Position numbers and translations under genes: made by a program. 64,000 bases of DNA from Clostridia bacterium. GTDB taxonomy: Bacteria > Bacillota > Clostridia > Christensenellales > Borkfalkiaceae. Every line of letters starts with the position of its first letter. The stretch's first letter is position 1. This document shows, one piece after another, positions 33,530 through 41,463 of this stretch. The stretch covers positions 124,001 through 188,000 of the forward strand of contig JAFUJR010000015.1 of NCBI GenBank assembly GCA_017468085.1, written 5' to 3'. The notes under the pieces were generated by a model. It was not told the origin of the DNA and made no database searches. It was given only the letters and a program-made list of their open reading frames with translations.

Positions 33530-34243
33530 ACGGTTAGGCTTTCCGACGTTTCGTTTTTACAAAAGGGAAAAGGGAAGGATTTGTTATTTTTGCACGGGTA
33601 TATGTCCTCGAAAGAGGCGTTTACGCGGCAGATAGAGTATTTTTCGAGGTTTTATCGCGTAACGGCGATAGACTTTTTGGGTTTTGGAAAAAGCAAACCG
33701 TTGGAGGCGCCCTTTTCGGTGGGCGATTATGCGGCGTGGCTGAGCGAAGTAACCTTTTTGCTCCGTTTAAAAAAGCCGTCCGTGGTTGCGCATTCGTTTG
33801 GATGCAGAGTGGCTATCAAGGCGGCGGCGCAGGATAACGGCTTATTCGATAAGCTGGTTTTGACGGGTGCGGCGGGCGTGATTTTACGGCGTGGGTTTAT
33901 CTACCGCGTAAAAGTGGGCGCGTATCGGTTGGTCAAAAAATTTGCGCCTGCGTTTGCGGAGCGGAAATTTGGGAGCGCGGAGTACCGCACTCTGCCGCCC
34001 CTAATGAAAGAAAGCTATAAAAAAATCGTCAACGAGGATTTGCGCGCTTGCGCGAGAAAGGTAAAAAATCCCGTGCTGATCGTGCAAGGCAAAGAAGATA
34101 CCGTAACGCCCATGAAAGAGGCGCAGGCGTATTTGGCAAGTTTTCCTTGCGCAACGCTACGCGTGATGGACGGCGGACATTTTGCCTTTACGGAAAGGGC
34201 GTTGGCGTTTAATTTAATCACAGAGGAATTTTTATATGATTGA
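33530..34243 (+). CDS. Alpha/beta hydrolase; start codon unclear
   Basis: A hydrolase of about 238 residues. The nucleophile elbow is VVAHSFGCRVA (Ser in HSFG), the oxyanion-side motif is LLFLHGYMSS, the acid is near GKEDTVTP and the histidine is in DGGHFAF. The substrate is unknown. The first ATG or TTG in frame is the TTG at 33581, but that would remove the first beta strands (VRLSDVSFLQKGKGK). The open frame reaches 33509, and after the ribosome site AAGGGGGG (33514-33520) the codon at the right distance is ACG (33530). I give this as the provisional start. The 3' end overlaps murF by 8 bases, so the two are coupled. Confidence 0.75.
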   Translation, partial: TVRLSDVSFLQKGKGKDLLFLHGYMSSKEAFTRQIEYFSRFYRVTAIDFLGFGKSKPLEAPFSVGDYAAWLSEVTFLLRLKKPSVVAHSFGCRVAIKAAAQDNGLFDKLVLTGAAGVILRRGFIYRVKVGAYRLVKKFAPAFAERKFGSAEYRTLPPLMKESYKKIVNEDLRACARKVKNPVLIVQGKEDTVTPMKEAQAYLASFPCATLRVMDGGHFAFTERALAFNLITEEFLYD

Positions 34244-35834
34244 ACACGTTTTGAGGGGAATAGCCGCAGTCGTTACCGCGTTTTTGTTCTGTGCGTCTAC
34301 GCAAAAGGCGGCGGGCGCTTTGCAACAGAGCGGTTATAAAAACGGCGCGTTTTTGCGTTGGCTGGGCAAAAAAGGAAATTTGTATTTCAACCGCTTGGCG
34401 GTGTTTGCGCTCTGCCTTGCGTTGACCTCGGGGATTTTCTCCCTCAGCTTTTCCTTCCTTGGCGAAAAGATAGCGTTGACGTGCGCCGCTTTGCCTTTCT
34501 TGGGGCTTTCCTTGCTCTTTTATTGGGCAGATTATCGCTTTGCCCTGAAAGTGCCTTTTAAGCGTACGGGGCGTTTTAACCGTCTATTCGTCGGGTACGT
34601 GATTTTGACGGCAGCGGCAGGATTTGGGCTTTTGAGCTTGTTGGGCTGGTTGAAAGAAATAAACGGTTCGCAAATCTACGCGCTCGTGGCGTATATTCCG
34701 TATGCGGTCATGCCCGTGGCGTTGCCCTTGCTTTTGTGCTTGACCAATTTGATTTTGGGCGTTTTTGAGGGCGCGAGAAACAAAAAATTCGTAAAACGTG
34801 CGGGGCAGGTATTAGACGAAAGTCAAACCGTTCGTATCGGTATCGTGGGGAGCTACGGCAAAACGTCCGTAAAAAATATCCTTGCAACCTTGCTTCAAGA
34901 GAAGTTTTCGGCGGTGGCTACCCCCGAATCCTACAATACGCCGATGGGGATAGCGAAAACCGTCCTTTCGGGCGAATTTGCGGGCAAGCAAATTTTTATT
35001 GCGGAGATGGGCGCGCGCAAAACGGGGGATATCGCCGAGCTTTGCGATTTGGTAAAACCCGATTACGCGATTTTCACGGGCGTGTGCGCGCAGCATATGC
35101 AAACGTTCGGCTCGGTGCAAAACGCGTGGACGGAAAAGAGTGAAATTTTAAAATGCGGCGCAAAGAGGGTCGTTTGCGGCGAGGGCTTGCGCGAGCGTAT
35201 CGAAAGCGAATTTTCGGGCGCGGATTGCGTGGCGTATGCCGAGCGTGTAAGCAACCTTTCCCTGCAAGCGACGTGCACGGAATTTACCCTTTGCGTGGAC
35301 GGGAAGGAAATTTCCGTTTCGACAAAGCTGCTTGGCGGCGCGGCGGTGGAAAATATCGCGTTGGCGGCGCGGCTTTGCAGAGAGCTTGGCATGACGGCGG
35401 AAGAAATCGGGGCGGGGATTGCGAAATTGCAGCCCGTTCCGCACAGATTACAACTTATCGAAAGCGGCGGCGCGTATATTTTGGACGACGGCTACAACTG
35501 CAACGTAGTCGGCGCAAAAGAGGCGCTTTCGGCGCTTAGCCGTTTTGCGGGCAGAAAGTGCGTGGTAACGCCGGGTATCGTCGAATGTGGCGTGTTGGAA
35601 GAAAAAATCAACGGCGAGCTGGGCGAAGAAATTGCCAAAATCGCGCCCGATAAAGTGATTTTGGTGGGCGAAACGTTGGTCGGCGCGGTGAAAGACGGAT
35701 ATAAAAACGCGGGCGGCGACGAAAAGAAACTGTCCGTCGTCAAAGATTTAAAGGGCGCGCAAACGGCGCTTGGCGAGTGGGTAGGCGCGGGCGACGCCGT
35801 TCTGTTTTTAAACGATTTGCCCGACGTGTATTAA
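34236..35834 (+). CDS. murF: UDP-N-acetylmuramoyl-tripeptide--D-Ala-D-Ala ligase MurF with an N-terminal membrane domain
   Basis: A 532-residue protein. Residues 1 to about 180 form a membrane domain of about five helices. The rest is a Mur ligase: ATP-binding GIVGSYGKTSVKNIL (about 200-214), substrate loop ATPESYNTPMGIAKT, EMGARKTGDIAELC, and the C-terminal DDGYNCNVVGAKEAL, which is characteristic of MurF. It adds D-Ala-D-Ala to the UDP-MurNAc-tripeptide. MurF proteins with such a membrane extension are known in some Clostridia. The next gene makes D-Ala-D-Ala, its direct substrate. The stop is followed by a hairpin at 35899. Confidence 0.9.
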   Translation: MIEHVLRGIAAVVTAFLFCASTQKAAGALQQSGYKNGAFLRWLGKKGNLYFNRLAVFALCLALTSGIFSLSFSFLGEKIALTCAALPFLGLSLLFYWADYRFALKVPFKRTGRFNRLFVGYVILTAAAGFGLLSLLGWLKEINGSQIYALVAYIPYAVMPVALPLLLCLTNLILGVFEGARNKKFVKRAGQVLDESQTVRIGIVGSYGKTSVKNILATLLQEKFSAVATPESYNTPMGIAKTVLSGEFAGKQIFIAEMGARKTGDIAELCDLVKPDYAIFTGVCAQHMQTFGSVQNAWTEKSEILKCGAKRVVCGEGLRERIESEFSGADCVAYAERVSNLSLQATCTEFTLCVDGKEISVSTKLLGGAAVENIALAARLCRELGMTAEEIGAGIAKLQPVPHRLQLIESGGAYILDDGYNCNVVGAKEALSALSRFAGRKCVVTPGIVECGVLEEKINGELGEEIAKIAPDKVILVGETLVGAVKDGYKNAGGDEKKLSVVKDLKGAQTALGEWVGAGDAVLFLNDLPDVY

Positions 35835-35898
35835 AAGTAAAGTTTTTAAAATACTGAGTGCTAAATGCGGAATGCAAAATTAAGGATAAAATAAAAAG

Positions 35899-35938
35899 AA
35901 ACACCAAAGCGGAAAAATATTCGCGGAGGTGTTTTTTT
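35899..35938 (+). terminator. Hairpin with T-tract overlapping the ddl ribosome site
   Basis: AAACACC (35899-35905) pairs with GGTGTTT (35928-35934), with inner GCG/CGC pairing, followed by TTTT. The ddl ribosome site GGAGGT is part of the right arm and the ATG follows at 35939. Confidence 0.65.
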
Positions 35939-37087
35939 ATGCGCAAGGTCGTGGTGTTGTTTGGGGGTAAGTCGTGCGAGCGGGAAATTTCCGTGTTGAC
36001 GGGGGTGTTTGCGGTGAATATTTTGCAGGCGGCAGGACACGGCGTTCTGCCCGTTTATATTCATACGGACGGAAAAACGTATACGGCGGCAGGCATGACG
36101 GACGTGGGATTTTTTCGCAATTTTAGCCGCGCAAAATCCAAAGAAATTTTCTTTTACGGGCATACCGTGTATGCGTTGAACGAGAAAAAAGGCAAAATAA
36201 AACCCATATTTGTTGCGGAGGCGGCGCTCAATTGCTGCCACGGCGGACTTGGCGAAGGGGGCGGCGTTTCTGCGCTTATGGCGTGGCAGGGGATTCCGCT
36301 CGCCTCGCCCGATTTGACGGCGTCGGGTGTGTTTATCGATAAATGCTTGACCAAGGTGGCGATGCGCGGGCTGAATATCCCCGTCGTTGATTACGTCCGC
36401 GTTAACGAGCGCGATTATCAAAAGCGGGGGGCTTTTTTATTAAAAACGATTGGGAGCAGACTAAAATTCCCCGTCGTCGTAAAGCCCGCGCATTTGGGTT
36501 CGTCTATCGGTATTTCCGTCGCAAAAAACGAGGGGGAAGCCAAGACGGCAATCGAACACGCTTTCGCCATTGATGACCGCGTCATTATCGAGCGGTATTT
36601 GGAGGATAAGCAGGACGTCAACTGCGCGGCGTATTCCGTCGGCGGTGAGATTTTTGTTTCCGAGCCCGAAAAAGCGTTTGGCGACGGCTTATATTCCTTT
36701 GAGGAAAAATACGTCAAACGGGGTGCGGACGGCGTGCGCGGAAAAGGGGAAATTTCCGCAAATCAAGGGGGCAGGTATGCGGCGAACGGCGATTTTAGCA
36801 AGGAAATACGGGATAAGATCCGTGCGTATACCCGAACGATTTACAAGCGAATGAACTTAAAAGGTATCGTCCGTATGGATTTTTTGCTTTCGCAAGGCAA
36901 AATTTATCTTTGTGAGGTGAATACCGTGCCCGGCTCGCTTGCCTATTATCTGTTTTGCGAAAGGATTTCGGACGCCAAGCGGTTGTTTACGGCAATCATA
37001 GAAGATGCGATTTTCGCCGCGCAAGCCGACAAAAAAGGGCTTATCACGACGGGGATTTTGGACGGCGTGCAAATCAAGCGAAAATAA
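35939..37087 (+). CDS. ddl: D-alanine--D-alanine ligase
   Basis: A 382-residue ATP-grasp enzyme that joins two D-Ala for cell-wall precursors. Landmarks are VVVLFGGKSCEREISVLTG at the start, HGGLGEGGGVSALM, FPVVVKPAHLGSSIGIS and the metal-binding RMDFLLSQGKIYLCEVNTVPGSLA. The chosen start at 35939 follows GGAGGT. The upstream in-frame extension lies in repeat/hairpin DNA. Two foreign-looking motifs are embedded: 36156-36179, encoding GHTVYAL, and 36768-36786 (GGGGCAGGTATGCGGCGAA), encoding GGRYAAN in a loop region. It is directly downstream of murF in function and order. Confidence 0.93.
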   Translation: MRKVVVLFGGKSCEREISVLTGVFAVNILQAAGHGVLPVYIHTDGKTYTAAGMTDVGFFRNFSRAKSKEIFFYGHTVYALNEKKGKIKPIFVAEAALNCCHGGLGEGGGVSALMAWQGIPLASPDLTASGVFIDKCLTKVAMRGLNIPVVDYVRVNERDYQKRGAFLLKTIGSRLKFPVVVKPAHLGSSIGISVAKNEGEAKTAIEHAFAIDDRVIIERYLEDKQDVNCAAYSVGGEIFVSEPEKAFGDGLYSFEEKYVKRGADGVRGKGEISANQGGRYAANGDFSKEIRDKIRAYTRTIYKRMNLKGIVRMDFLLSQGKIYLCEVNTVPGSLAYYLFCERISDAKRLFTAIIEDAIFAAQADKKGLITTGILDGVQIKRK

Positions 37088-37118
37088 AAAATTTTTTTGT
37101 AAAATATGGTTAAAATAC

Positions 37119-37147
37119 TTGACAAAAGTGGGGGGGGGGGGTATGAT
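37119..37147 (+). promoter_or_regulatory. Promoter with a 12-base G tract in the spacer (candidate phase-variable)
   Basis: TTGACA at 37119-37124 and TATGAT at 37142-37147 with exactly 17 bases between them, twelve of which are an uninterrupted G run (37130-37141). The gene starts 40 bases downstream. Gain or loss of G by slippage would change the spacer and switch transcription. Confidence 0.82.
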
Positions 37148-37186
37148 ATACTTAACTTGAAATAATATATTTTACGGAGGATAAAT

Positions 37187-38092
37187 ATGGACGAAACAAC
37201 GGTAAAAAAATGTCCGCAATGCGGTTCTATCGTCGTGGAAAACAATTTGTTTTGCGCGGCTTGCGGATATAAGCTTCGCGAAAAAACGGAAAACGATTTG
37301 ACGGAAGCGGAAAAGGCTAAGCGTGATGAAAATGAGTACATTGAGGCGAAAAAGACTTTGTCGTCTTCTATGAACGCAATCAGCATCATTCAAACGATTG
37401 CTTATTATGCGATTTACGCTGGTTTTATCGTGCTTTTGTTGTTTGGGTTTGGTATCATAGGGAAGAAAATGAACTTCAACTTGCTTTCGATTTTATATCA
37501 CCCGACTTTCTTGGCGTTGTTCTTTGCAAGCTATATCTTCGTTTTAAGCACAATCGATTGTATCGGCTTGCATATAGGTATTAAAACGGTGAAGGAATAT
37601 CGGATAAACGTAAAACGCTTTGCCAAGGTTTCGCTTGTGCGTTTGGTTAAAATGAAAGCCAAGAAAAATATGTTCCAATTGGTGGAGTTTACAGGTTCTG
37701 CAATAAATATAAAAACCACAACAAAGAATGCGACACTTTCTGACGAAGCAAGAGCTTGTAGAATCGTTTTGGCGGCGGCGACCCCCGAAATTGAAAAGAG
37801 ATTTCGCGTTGAATTGTTGATTAGACAGCTTTTGCTCATAGTTGCTTCCGTGGTAGCGGTGTTTTTGTACGCGCCCTTGGGCGTTTGGTTCCAAGGATTA
37901 GGAATGTTTGCTTACTTCGTGCAAATCTTGATTGTTCTTGGAATAATCAGTCTTTCCGGTATAGCGTCTATGATTATTTCCTTAAAGAGAATTAAAATGC
38001 AAGAAGAATGGTTTAATTCCGAAGCAAGCGACGAGGTTGTACAAGAAAGCCGCATGGAAAGTGTGGAAGGCGAGCAGGGCTTTGACGTGTAA
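37187..38092 (+). CDS. Zinc-ribbon membrane protein of unknown function
   Basis: A 301-residue protein. The N-terminus is a zinc ribbon (CPQCGSIVVENNLFCAACG, CxxC pairs at about residues 7/10 and 21/24), followed by an acidic helix, TM1 and TM2 (about 65-90 and 101-125), a roughly 85-residue cytoplasmic domain (beta-rich, Lys-rich: VSLVRLVKMKAKKNMFQLVEF), and TM3/TM4 (about 217-235 and 243-270). The tail is acidic. No family recognised. Translation starts after ACGGAGG. Its promoter has a G12 tract, so expression is probably variable between cells. Confidence 0.72.
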   Translation: MDETTVKKCPQCGSIVVENNLFCAACGYKLREKTENDLTEAEKAKRDENEYIEAKKTLSSSMNAISIIQTIAYYAIYAGFIVLLLFGFGIIGKKMNFNLLSILYHPTFLALFFASYIFVLSTIDCIGLHIGIKTVKEYRINVKRFAKVSLVRLVKMKAKKNMFQLVEFTGSAINIKTTTKNATLSDEARACRIVLAAATPEIEKRFRVELLIRQLLLIVASVVAVFLYAPLGVWFQGLGMFAYFVQILIVLGIISLSGIASMIISLKRIKMQEEWFNSEASDEVVQESRMESVEGEQGFDV

Positions 38093-38146
38093 TTCATATA
38101 ATTTTTCGATAATATTATCCATATATTCACCTTAACCAATATTATA

Positions 38147-38181
38147 GTAAGTTATTGGCGTACTGTCAAGTATTAACTTAC
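38147..38181. promoter_or_regulatory. Inverted repeat before the Xre-type regulator (possible operator)
   Basis: GTAAGTTA (38147-38154) and TAACTTAC (38174-38181) are exact complements separated by 19 bases, immediately upstream of the GTATAATTTTAATATG start region of the regulator gene. Self-binding is an inference. Confidence 0.5.
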
Positions 38182-38203
38182 CTATTTTCGGTATAATTTT
38201 AAT

Positions 38204-38410
38204 ATGGAATTTAAAGAAAGATTTAATGAATTGATAAAAATCAGCGGAAAATCGCAGGTGCAGATTGCGGAAGAAATTAACGTTTCCAAGCAGTGTGTCA
38301 GCGATTATAAGTCGGGGAAAAGCTGTCCGTCTTTGGAAACGCTTTGTTTGATTTGCAAGTGTTTAGAGGTCAGCGCAGATTATCTTTTGGGGCTGACGGA
38401 CGAATATTGA
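38204..38410 (+). CDS. Xre-family helix-turn-helix regulator
   Basis: A 68-residue HTH_3 protein: ERFNELIKISGKSQVQIAEEINVSKQCVSDYKSG is the helix-turn-helix, and the remainder is the four-helix Cro/CI core. It ends VSADYLLGLTDEY, exactly as in the second small Xre protein at 52954. It has no partner gene and an inverted repeat in front. No ribosome site is visible, and the TATAAT box ends about 10 bases before the ATG. Likely a small self-regulating repressor with unknown targets. Confidence 0.85.
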   Translation: MEFKERFNELIKISGKSQVQIAEEINVSKQCVSDYKSGKSCPSLETLCLICKCLEVSADYLLGLTDEY

Positions 38411-38460
38411 CGCGGCGGCTCAATGCGTTATATTAGAATTTTAATTTTATACGATAAACA

Positions 38461-38497
38461 AAACGCTCTCGTAAGGTCGGGGCGTTTTTCTTTTTCT
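38461..38497 (+). terminator. Terminator after the Xre gene
   Basis: AACGCTC (38462-38468) pairs with GGGCGTT (38480-38486), followed by TTTCTTTTTC. Confidence 0.72.
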
Positions 38498-38533
38498 TAT
38501 AAAGAAAACTTTGCGCGAGGCGTATGGAAATTA

Positions 38534-38562
38534 TTGCTTTTTATTCGGGATTTTGGTATAAT
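38534..38562 (+). promoter_or_regulatory. Promoter of obgE
   Basis: TTGCTT at 38534-38539, a 17-base spacer and TATAAT at 38557-38562. Confidence 0.75.
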
Positions 38563-38594
38563 GTCGAAGAAATGTAGAAAAAACGAGGTTTTTT

Positions 38595-39875
38595 ATGGCT
38601 ACGGGTGAATTTACCGATAAAGTGAAAATTTTAATTAAGGCAGGCGACGGCGGCGACGGCATGAATTCCTTTAAAGCCTATAAGGGTAAGCCTGCGTGCG
38701 GCCCCGACGGCGGCGACGGCGGTAAGGGTGGCGACGTATATTTCGTTGGCGATAAAGACATGAACGACTTGTTTCCTTTCCGTTTTACCTCTCGTTTCCT
38801 TGCGGAAAACGGCGGTATGGGCGGTACGCAAAAATGCTTTGGCAAGGGCGGTAAGGACGTGTTTATCAAAGTGCCTTTGGGGACGCTCGTCCGCGACGAA
38901 GAGAGCGGCAGGCTCATTTGCGATATATTCGAGGACGGACAAAAGGTACTGGTTGCGCGCGGTGGAAACGGCGGTAAGGGGAACGTGCGCTTTACGACGG
39001 CGCGCCGTCATGCCCCCAACTTTGCGCAAAAGGGCGAAAAGGTCAAGCAGCATTACGTGATTTTGGAGCTCAAAGTGATTGCGGACGTCGGCTTCGTCGG
39101 CTTCCCCAACGTGGGCAAGAGTACTCTGCTTTCCAAAATTTCGGCGGCTCGTCCCAAAATTGCAAATTACCATTTCACCACCCTTTCCCCCAACCTTGGC
39201 GTGGTGCGCTATTACGATAAATCTTTTGTGGCGGCGGATATCCCCGGACTTATCGAGGGCGCGGCGCAGGGCGCGGGGTTAGGACACGATTTCTTGCGCC
39301 ATATCGAACGTACACGTATGCTCTGCCACGTCGTGGATATTTCGGGCTGCGAGGGGCGCGACCCTATCGAGGACTTTAAGAAAATCAACGCCGAACTCAA
39401 AGAGTTCAGCGCGGAATTGGCTGCCCGTCCGCAGGTGATCGTCTGCAATAAATGCGACGTATACGGCGCGGAGGACAACCTCAAAGCGTTCAAGAAAAAG
39501 TACGGCAGAAAGTATAAGATTTTCCCCATCACCGCGCTTTCGGGCGAGGGCACGAGAGAGCTTATCGAGGGGATTTTGGCGGTGCTTTCCGAGCTGCCGC
39601 CCGTCGAGCCTATCCCCGTAGACGAAGAATTTGAATACAAGGCGAACGACGATTTGGGCTTTGAAATTTTCAAGGACGAGGACGGCGTTTACGTAGTCGT
39701 CGGCGGCTTGGTGGATATGCTCTGCCGTAACGTCGTTTTGAATAACCCCGATTCCATGCTTTATTTCCAAAAGGTATTGCGCCTGCGCGGCGTCATCAAA
39801 GAGCTTGTAAAAATGGGCTGTCAAGAGGGGGATACGGTGTCTATTGGCGAAGTCGAATTCGACTTCGTACCGTGA
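38595..39875 (+). CDS. obgE: GTPase Obg (ObgE/CgtA)
   Basis: A 426-residue ribosome-associated GTPase involved in 50S assembly and stress and sporulation control. It has a glycine-rich Obg fold (residues 1 to about 158: KAGDGGDGMNSF, GPDGGDGGKGG, GGNGGKGN), a G domain with GFPNVGKSTLL, a DIPGLIEGA G3 motif and CNKCD, and a C-terminal OCT domain (DDLGFEIFKDEDGVYVVVGG) found in Firmicutes Obg. Full length. The ribosome site is a weak GAGG. Followed by yhbY, a frequent neighbour. Confidence 0.97.
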   Translation: MATGEFTDKVKILIKAGDGGDGMNSFKAYKGKPACGPDGGDGGKGGDVYFVGDKDMNDLFPFRFTSRFLAENGGMGGTQKCFGKGGKDVFIKVPLGTLVRDEESGRLICDIFEDGQKVLVARGGNGGKGNVRFTTARRHAPNFAQKGEKVKQHYVILELKVIADVGFVGFPNVGKSTLLSKISAARPKIANYHFTTLSPNLGVVRYYDKSFVAADIPGLIEGAAQGAGLGHDFLRHIERTRMLCHVVDISGCEGRDPIEDFKKINAELKEFSAELAARPQVIVCNKCDVYGAEDNLKAFKKKYGRKYKIFPITALSGEGTRELIEGILAVLSELPPVEPIPVDEEFEYKANDDLGFEIFKDEDGVYVVVGGLVDMLCRNVVLNNPDSMLYFQKVLRLRGVIKELVKMGCQEGDTVSIGEVEFDFVP

Positions 39876-39957
39876 GGATTCGCCGAATTTCTTTTCAAAG
39901 AAAACAAATATCGGCGAGGGCGAGCGGTATGATAAAATCAAAAAAGGAAGATGAAAA

Positions 39958-40272
39958 ATGAACATTGTTACGAACGAAAATATTACGAGTAAGCAACGGA
40001 GCAAGCTCCGTTCGTTGGCGTCTACGCTTGCGCCCATTACGCAAATCGGCAAGGGCGGCATTACGGACAATCTGTTAAAGACCCTTTCCGACGCGTTGGA
40101 AGCAAAGGAGCTTATCAAGGTTACCGTTTTGGAAAACGCAGAGGACACCCCTCGCGCCATCGCGGAAAACGTAGCCGAGCTGTTGGGCGCGATTTGCGTT
40201 ACCGTTATCGGCAGAAAAGCGATTTTTTACCGTTATTCGAGCCGCGACAAGTTTGCGCACCTTGAATTCTAA
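39958..40272 (+). CDS. yhbY: YhbY family CRM-domain RNA-binding protein
   Basis: A 104-residue protein with a single CRS1-YhbY domain. SKQRSKLRSLASTLAPITQIGKGGITDNLL is the usual opening with the GKGG loop, and VIGRKAIFYRYS is the usual closing. The family binds pre-50S ribosomal particles. An AAAAGGAAG site precedes the ATG. Linked to obgE, consistent with ribosome assembly. Confidence 0.93.
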   Translation: MNIVTNENITSKQRSKLRSLASTLAPITQIGKGGITDNLLKTLSDALEAKELIKVTVLENAEDTPRAIAENVAELLGAICVTVIGRKAIFYRYSSRDKFAHLEF

Positions 40273-40432
40273 ACAAACCGAGTTTGCATCCGGTCTTACT
40301 GCTTTCCGCCCGTTTTTACGTGGTGCTTTACTGTGTGGGCAGGCGGTTTCAAAAAAACTTTTTTCCGTTTGCGTTTAAAAAGGAAAAAATTGCTGTATAT
40401 ATAAGGCGAAAACAAAAAGAGAGGTTGGCGTT

Positions 40433-40960
40433 ATGGAAAACGAAGAATTGAAAGAAGAAACGGTTGCGCAGGAAGCCGCACCCGAAAAAAATGAAAAACC
40501 CAAAAAGAAGAAAAAATCGGATATAGAGCTTGAAAAAGCGCTTGCGGACGCGGAAGAAAGCAAGCGTAAATGGTATGCGGTAACTGCGGAATACGAAAAT
40601 TACCGCCGCCGCACCCAAAACCAAGCGGCGCAACGCTACCAAGAGGGCAGAAACGACGTCGTAGCTTCCCTTTTCCCCGTCGGCGACAATTTGGAACGCG
40701 CGATTTCTTCTTGCTCGGACGAAAACACCAAGCAGGGCTTGGATATGATTTTGAAAGCGTACAAAAAGGTGCTTGAAAGCGAGGGCGTTGAAGAAATCGA
40801 CCCCGTTGGTCAAGCCTTCGACGCGGCGACGATGGAGGCGATTATGGCTATGCCCGCGGCGGACGGCGAGGAAAGCGGTATCGTCAAGCAGGTGTACGTC
40901 AAGGGCTATAAAAAAGGCGAAAAGGTGTTGCGCTACGCGCAGGTCATCGTTACGCAATAA
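40433..40960 (+). CDS. grpE: Nucleotide exchange factor GrpE
   Basis: A 175-residue cochaperone that releases ADP from DnaK. It has an acidic and Lys-rich N-terminal tail (EEKNEKPKKKKK type), a long coiled helix from about residue 28 (ELEKALADAEESKRKWYAVTAEYENYRRRT) and the C-terminal beta domain (MEAIMAMP, VYVKGYKKGEKVLRYAQVIVTQ). It stands apart from dnaK-dnaJ (about 9 kb downstream), and no hrcA or CIRCE element (TTAGCACTC inverted repeat) is present. A GAGAGG site precedes the ATG. Confidence 0.95.
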   Translation: MENEELKEETVAQEAAPEKNEKPKKKKKSDIELEKALADAEESKRKWYAVTAEYENYRRRTQNQAAQRYQEGRNDVVASLFPVGDNLERAISSCSDENTKQGLDMILKAYKKVLESEGVEEIDPVGQAFDAATMEAIMAMPAADGEESGIVKQVYVKGYKKGEKVLRYAQVIVTQ

Positions 40961-40967
40961 GCAAAAT

Positions 40968-41002
40968 AAATCCGCTCTCATTATTGGGAACGGATTTTCT
41001 TT
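40968..41002 (+). terminator. Terminator after grpE
   Basis: AAATCCG (40968-40974) pairs with CGGATTT (40991-40997), followed by TCTTTT. The loop is long with weak inner pairing. Confidence 0.6.
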
Positions 41003-41016
41003 TACAAGGGGAAACT

Positions 41017-41454
41017 ATGCAATTATACGTAAAAAAATTTGAGGAATTGAGCTTGGACGAGCTGTACGACATTTTGGCGGCGCGCGCGGACGTGTTTATT
41101 ATGGAACAGAACTGCGTTTGCTTCGACCCCGACGGCGCGGATAAAGAGGCGTATCACGTCTATTATAAAGAGGACGGAAAAATCGTGGCGTACCTGCGCG
41201 TTATCGACAAGGGAAAACGCTTGGACGAGGTGTCTATCGGGCGCGTGATTTCCTTAAAACGCCGCTGTGGTTTGGGCACTGCCTTAATGAAAGAGGGCTT
41301 ACGCGTGGCAAAGGAAAAATTCGGTGCGGAAAAGGTAAAAATCGGCGCGCAGCTCTATGCAAAACCCTTTTACGAGGGCGTGGGCTTTAAGCAGGTTTCC
41401 GAGCAGTATTTAGAGGACGACATTCCGCATATTTATATGCTTGCGGAGGTGTAA
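41017..41454 (+). CDS. GNAT acetyltransferase, ElaA-like
   Basis: A 145-residue acetyltransferase. LDELYDILAARADVFIMEQNC is the characteristic ElaA opening, VSIGRVISLKRRCGLGTALM holds the acetyl-CoA loop, and KIGAQLYAKPFYEGVGFK is the closing motif. The substrate is unknown. The ATG at 41017 follows AAGGGG; an ATG eleven codons upstream (40984) lies within the terminator of grpE and is rejected. Confidence 0.88.
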   Translation: MQLYVKKFEELSLDELYDILAARADVFIMEQNCVCFDPDGADKEAYHVYYKEDGKIVAYLRVIDKGKRLDEVSIGRVISLKRRCGLGTALMKEGLRVAKEKFGAEKVKIGAQLYAKPFYEGVGFKQVSEQYLEDDIPHIYMLAEV

Positions 41455-41463
41455 AAAACCGAA

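Noticed and set aside
38423..38608. 61-codon ORF before obgE
   Set aside because: It spans the terminator of the Xre gene and the obgE promoter; no ribosome site.
40273..40432. CIRCE or CtsR operator before grpE
   Set aside because: No TTAGCACTC inverted repeat and no GGTCAAA direct repeat could be found.
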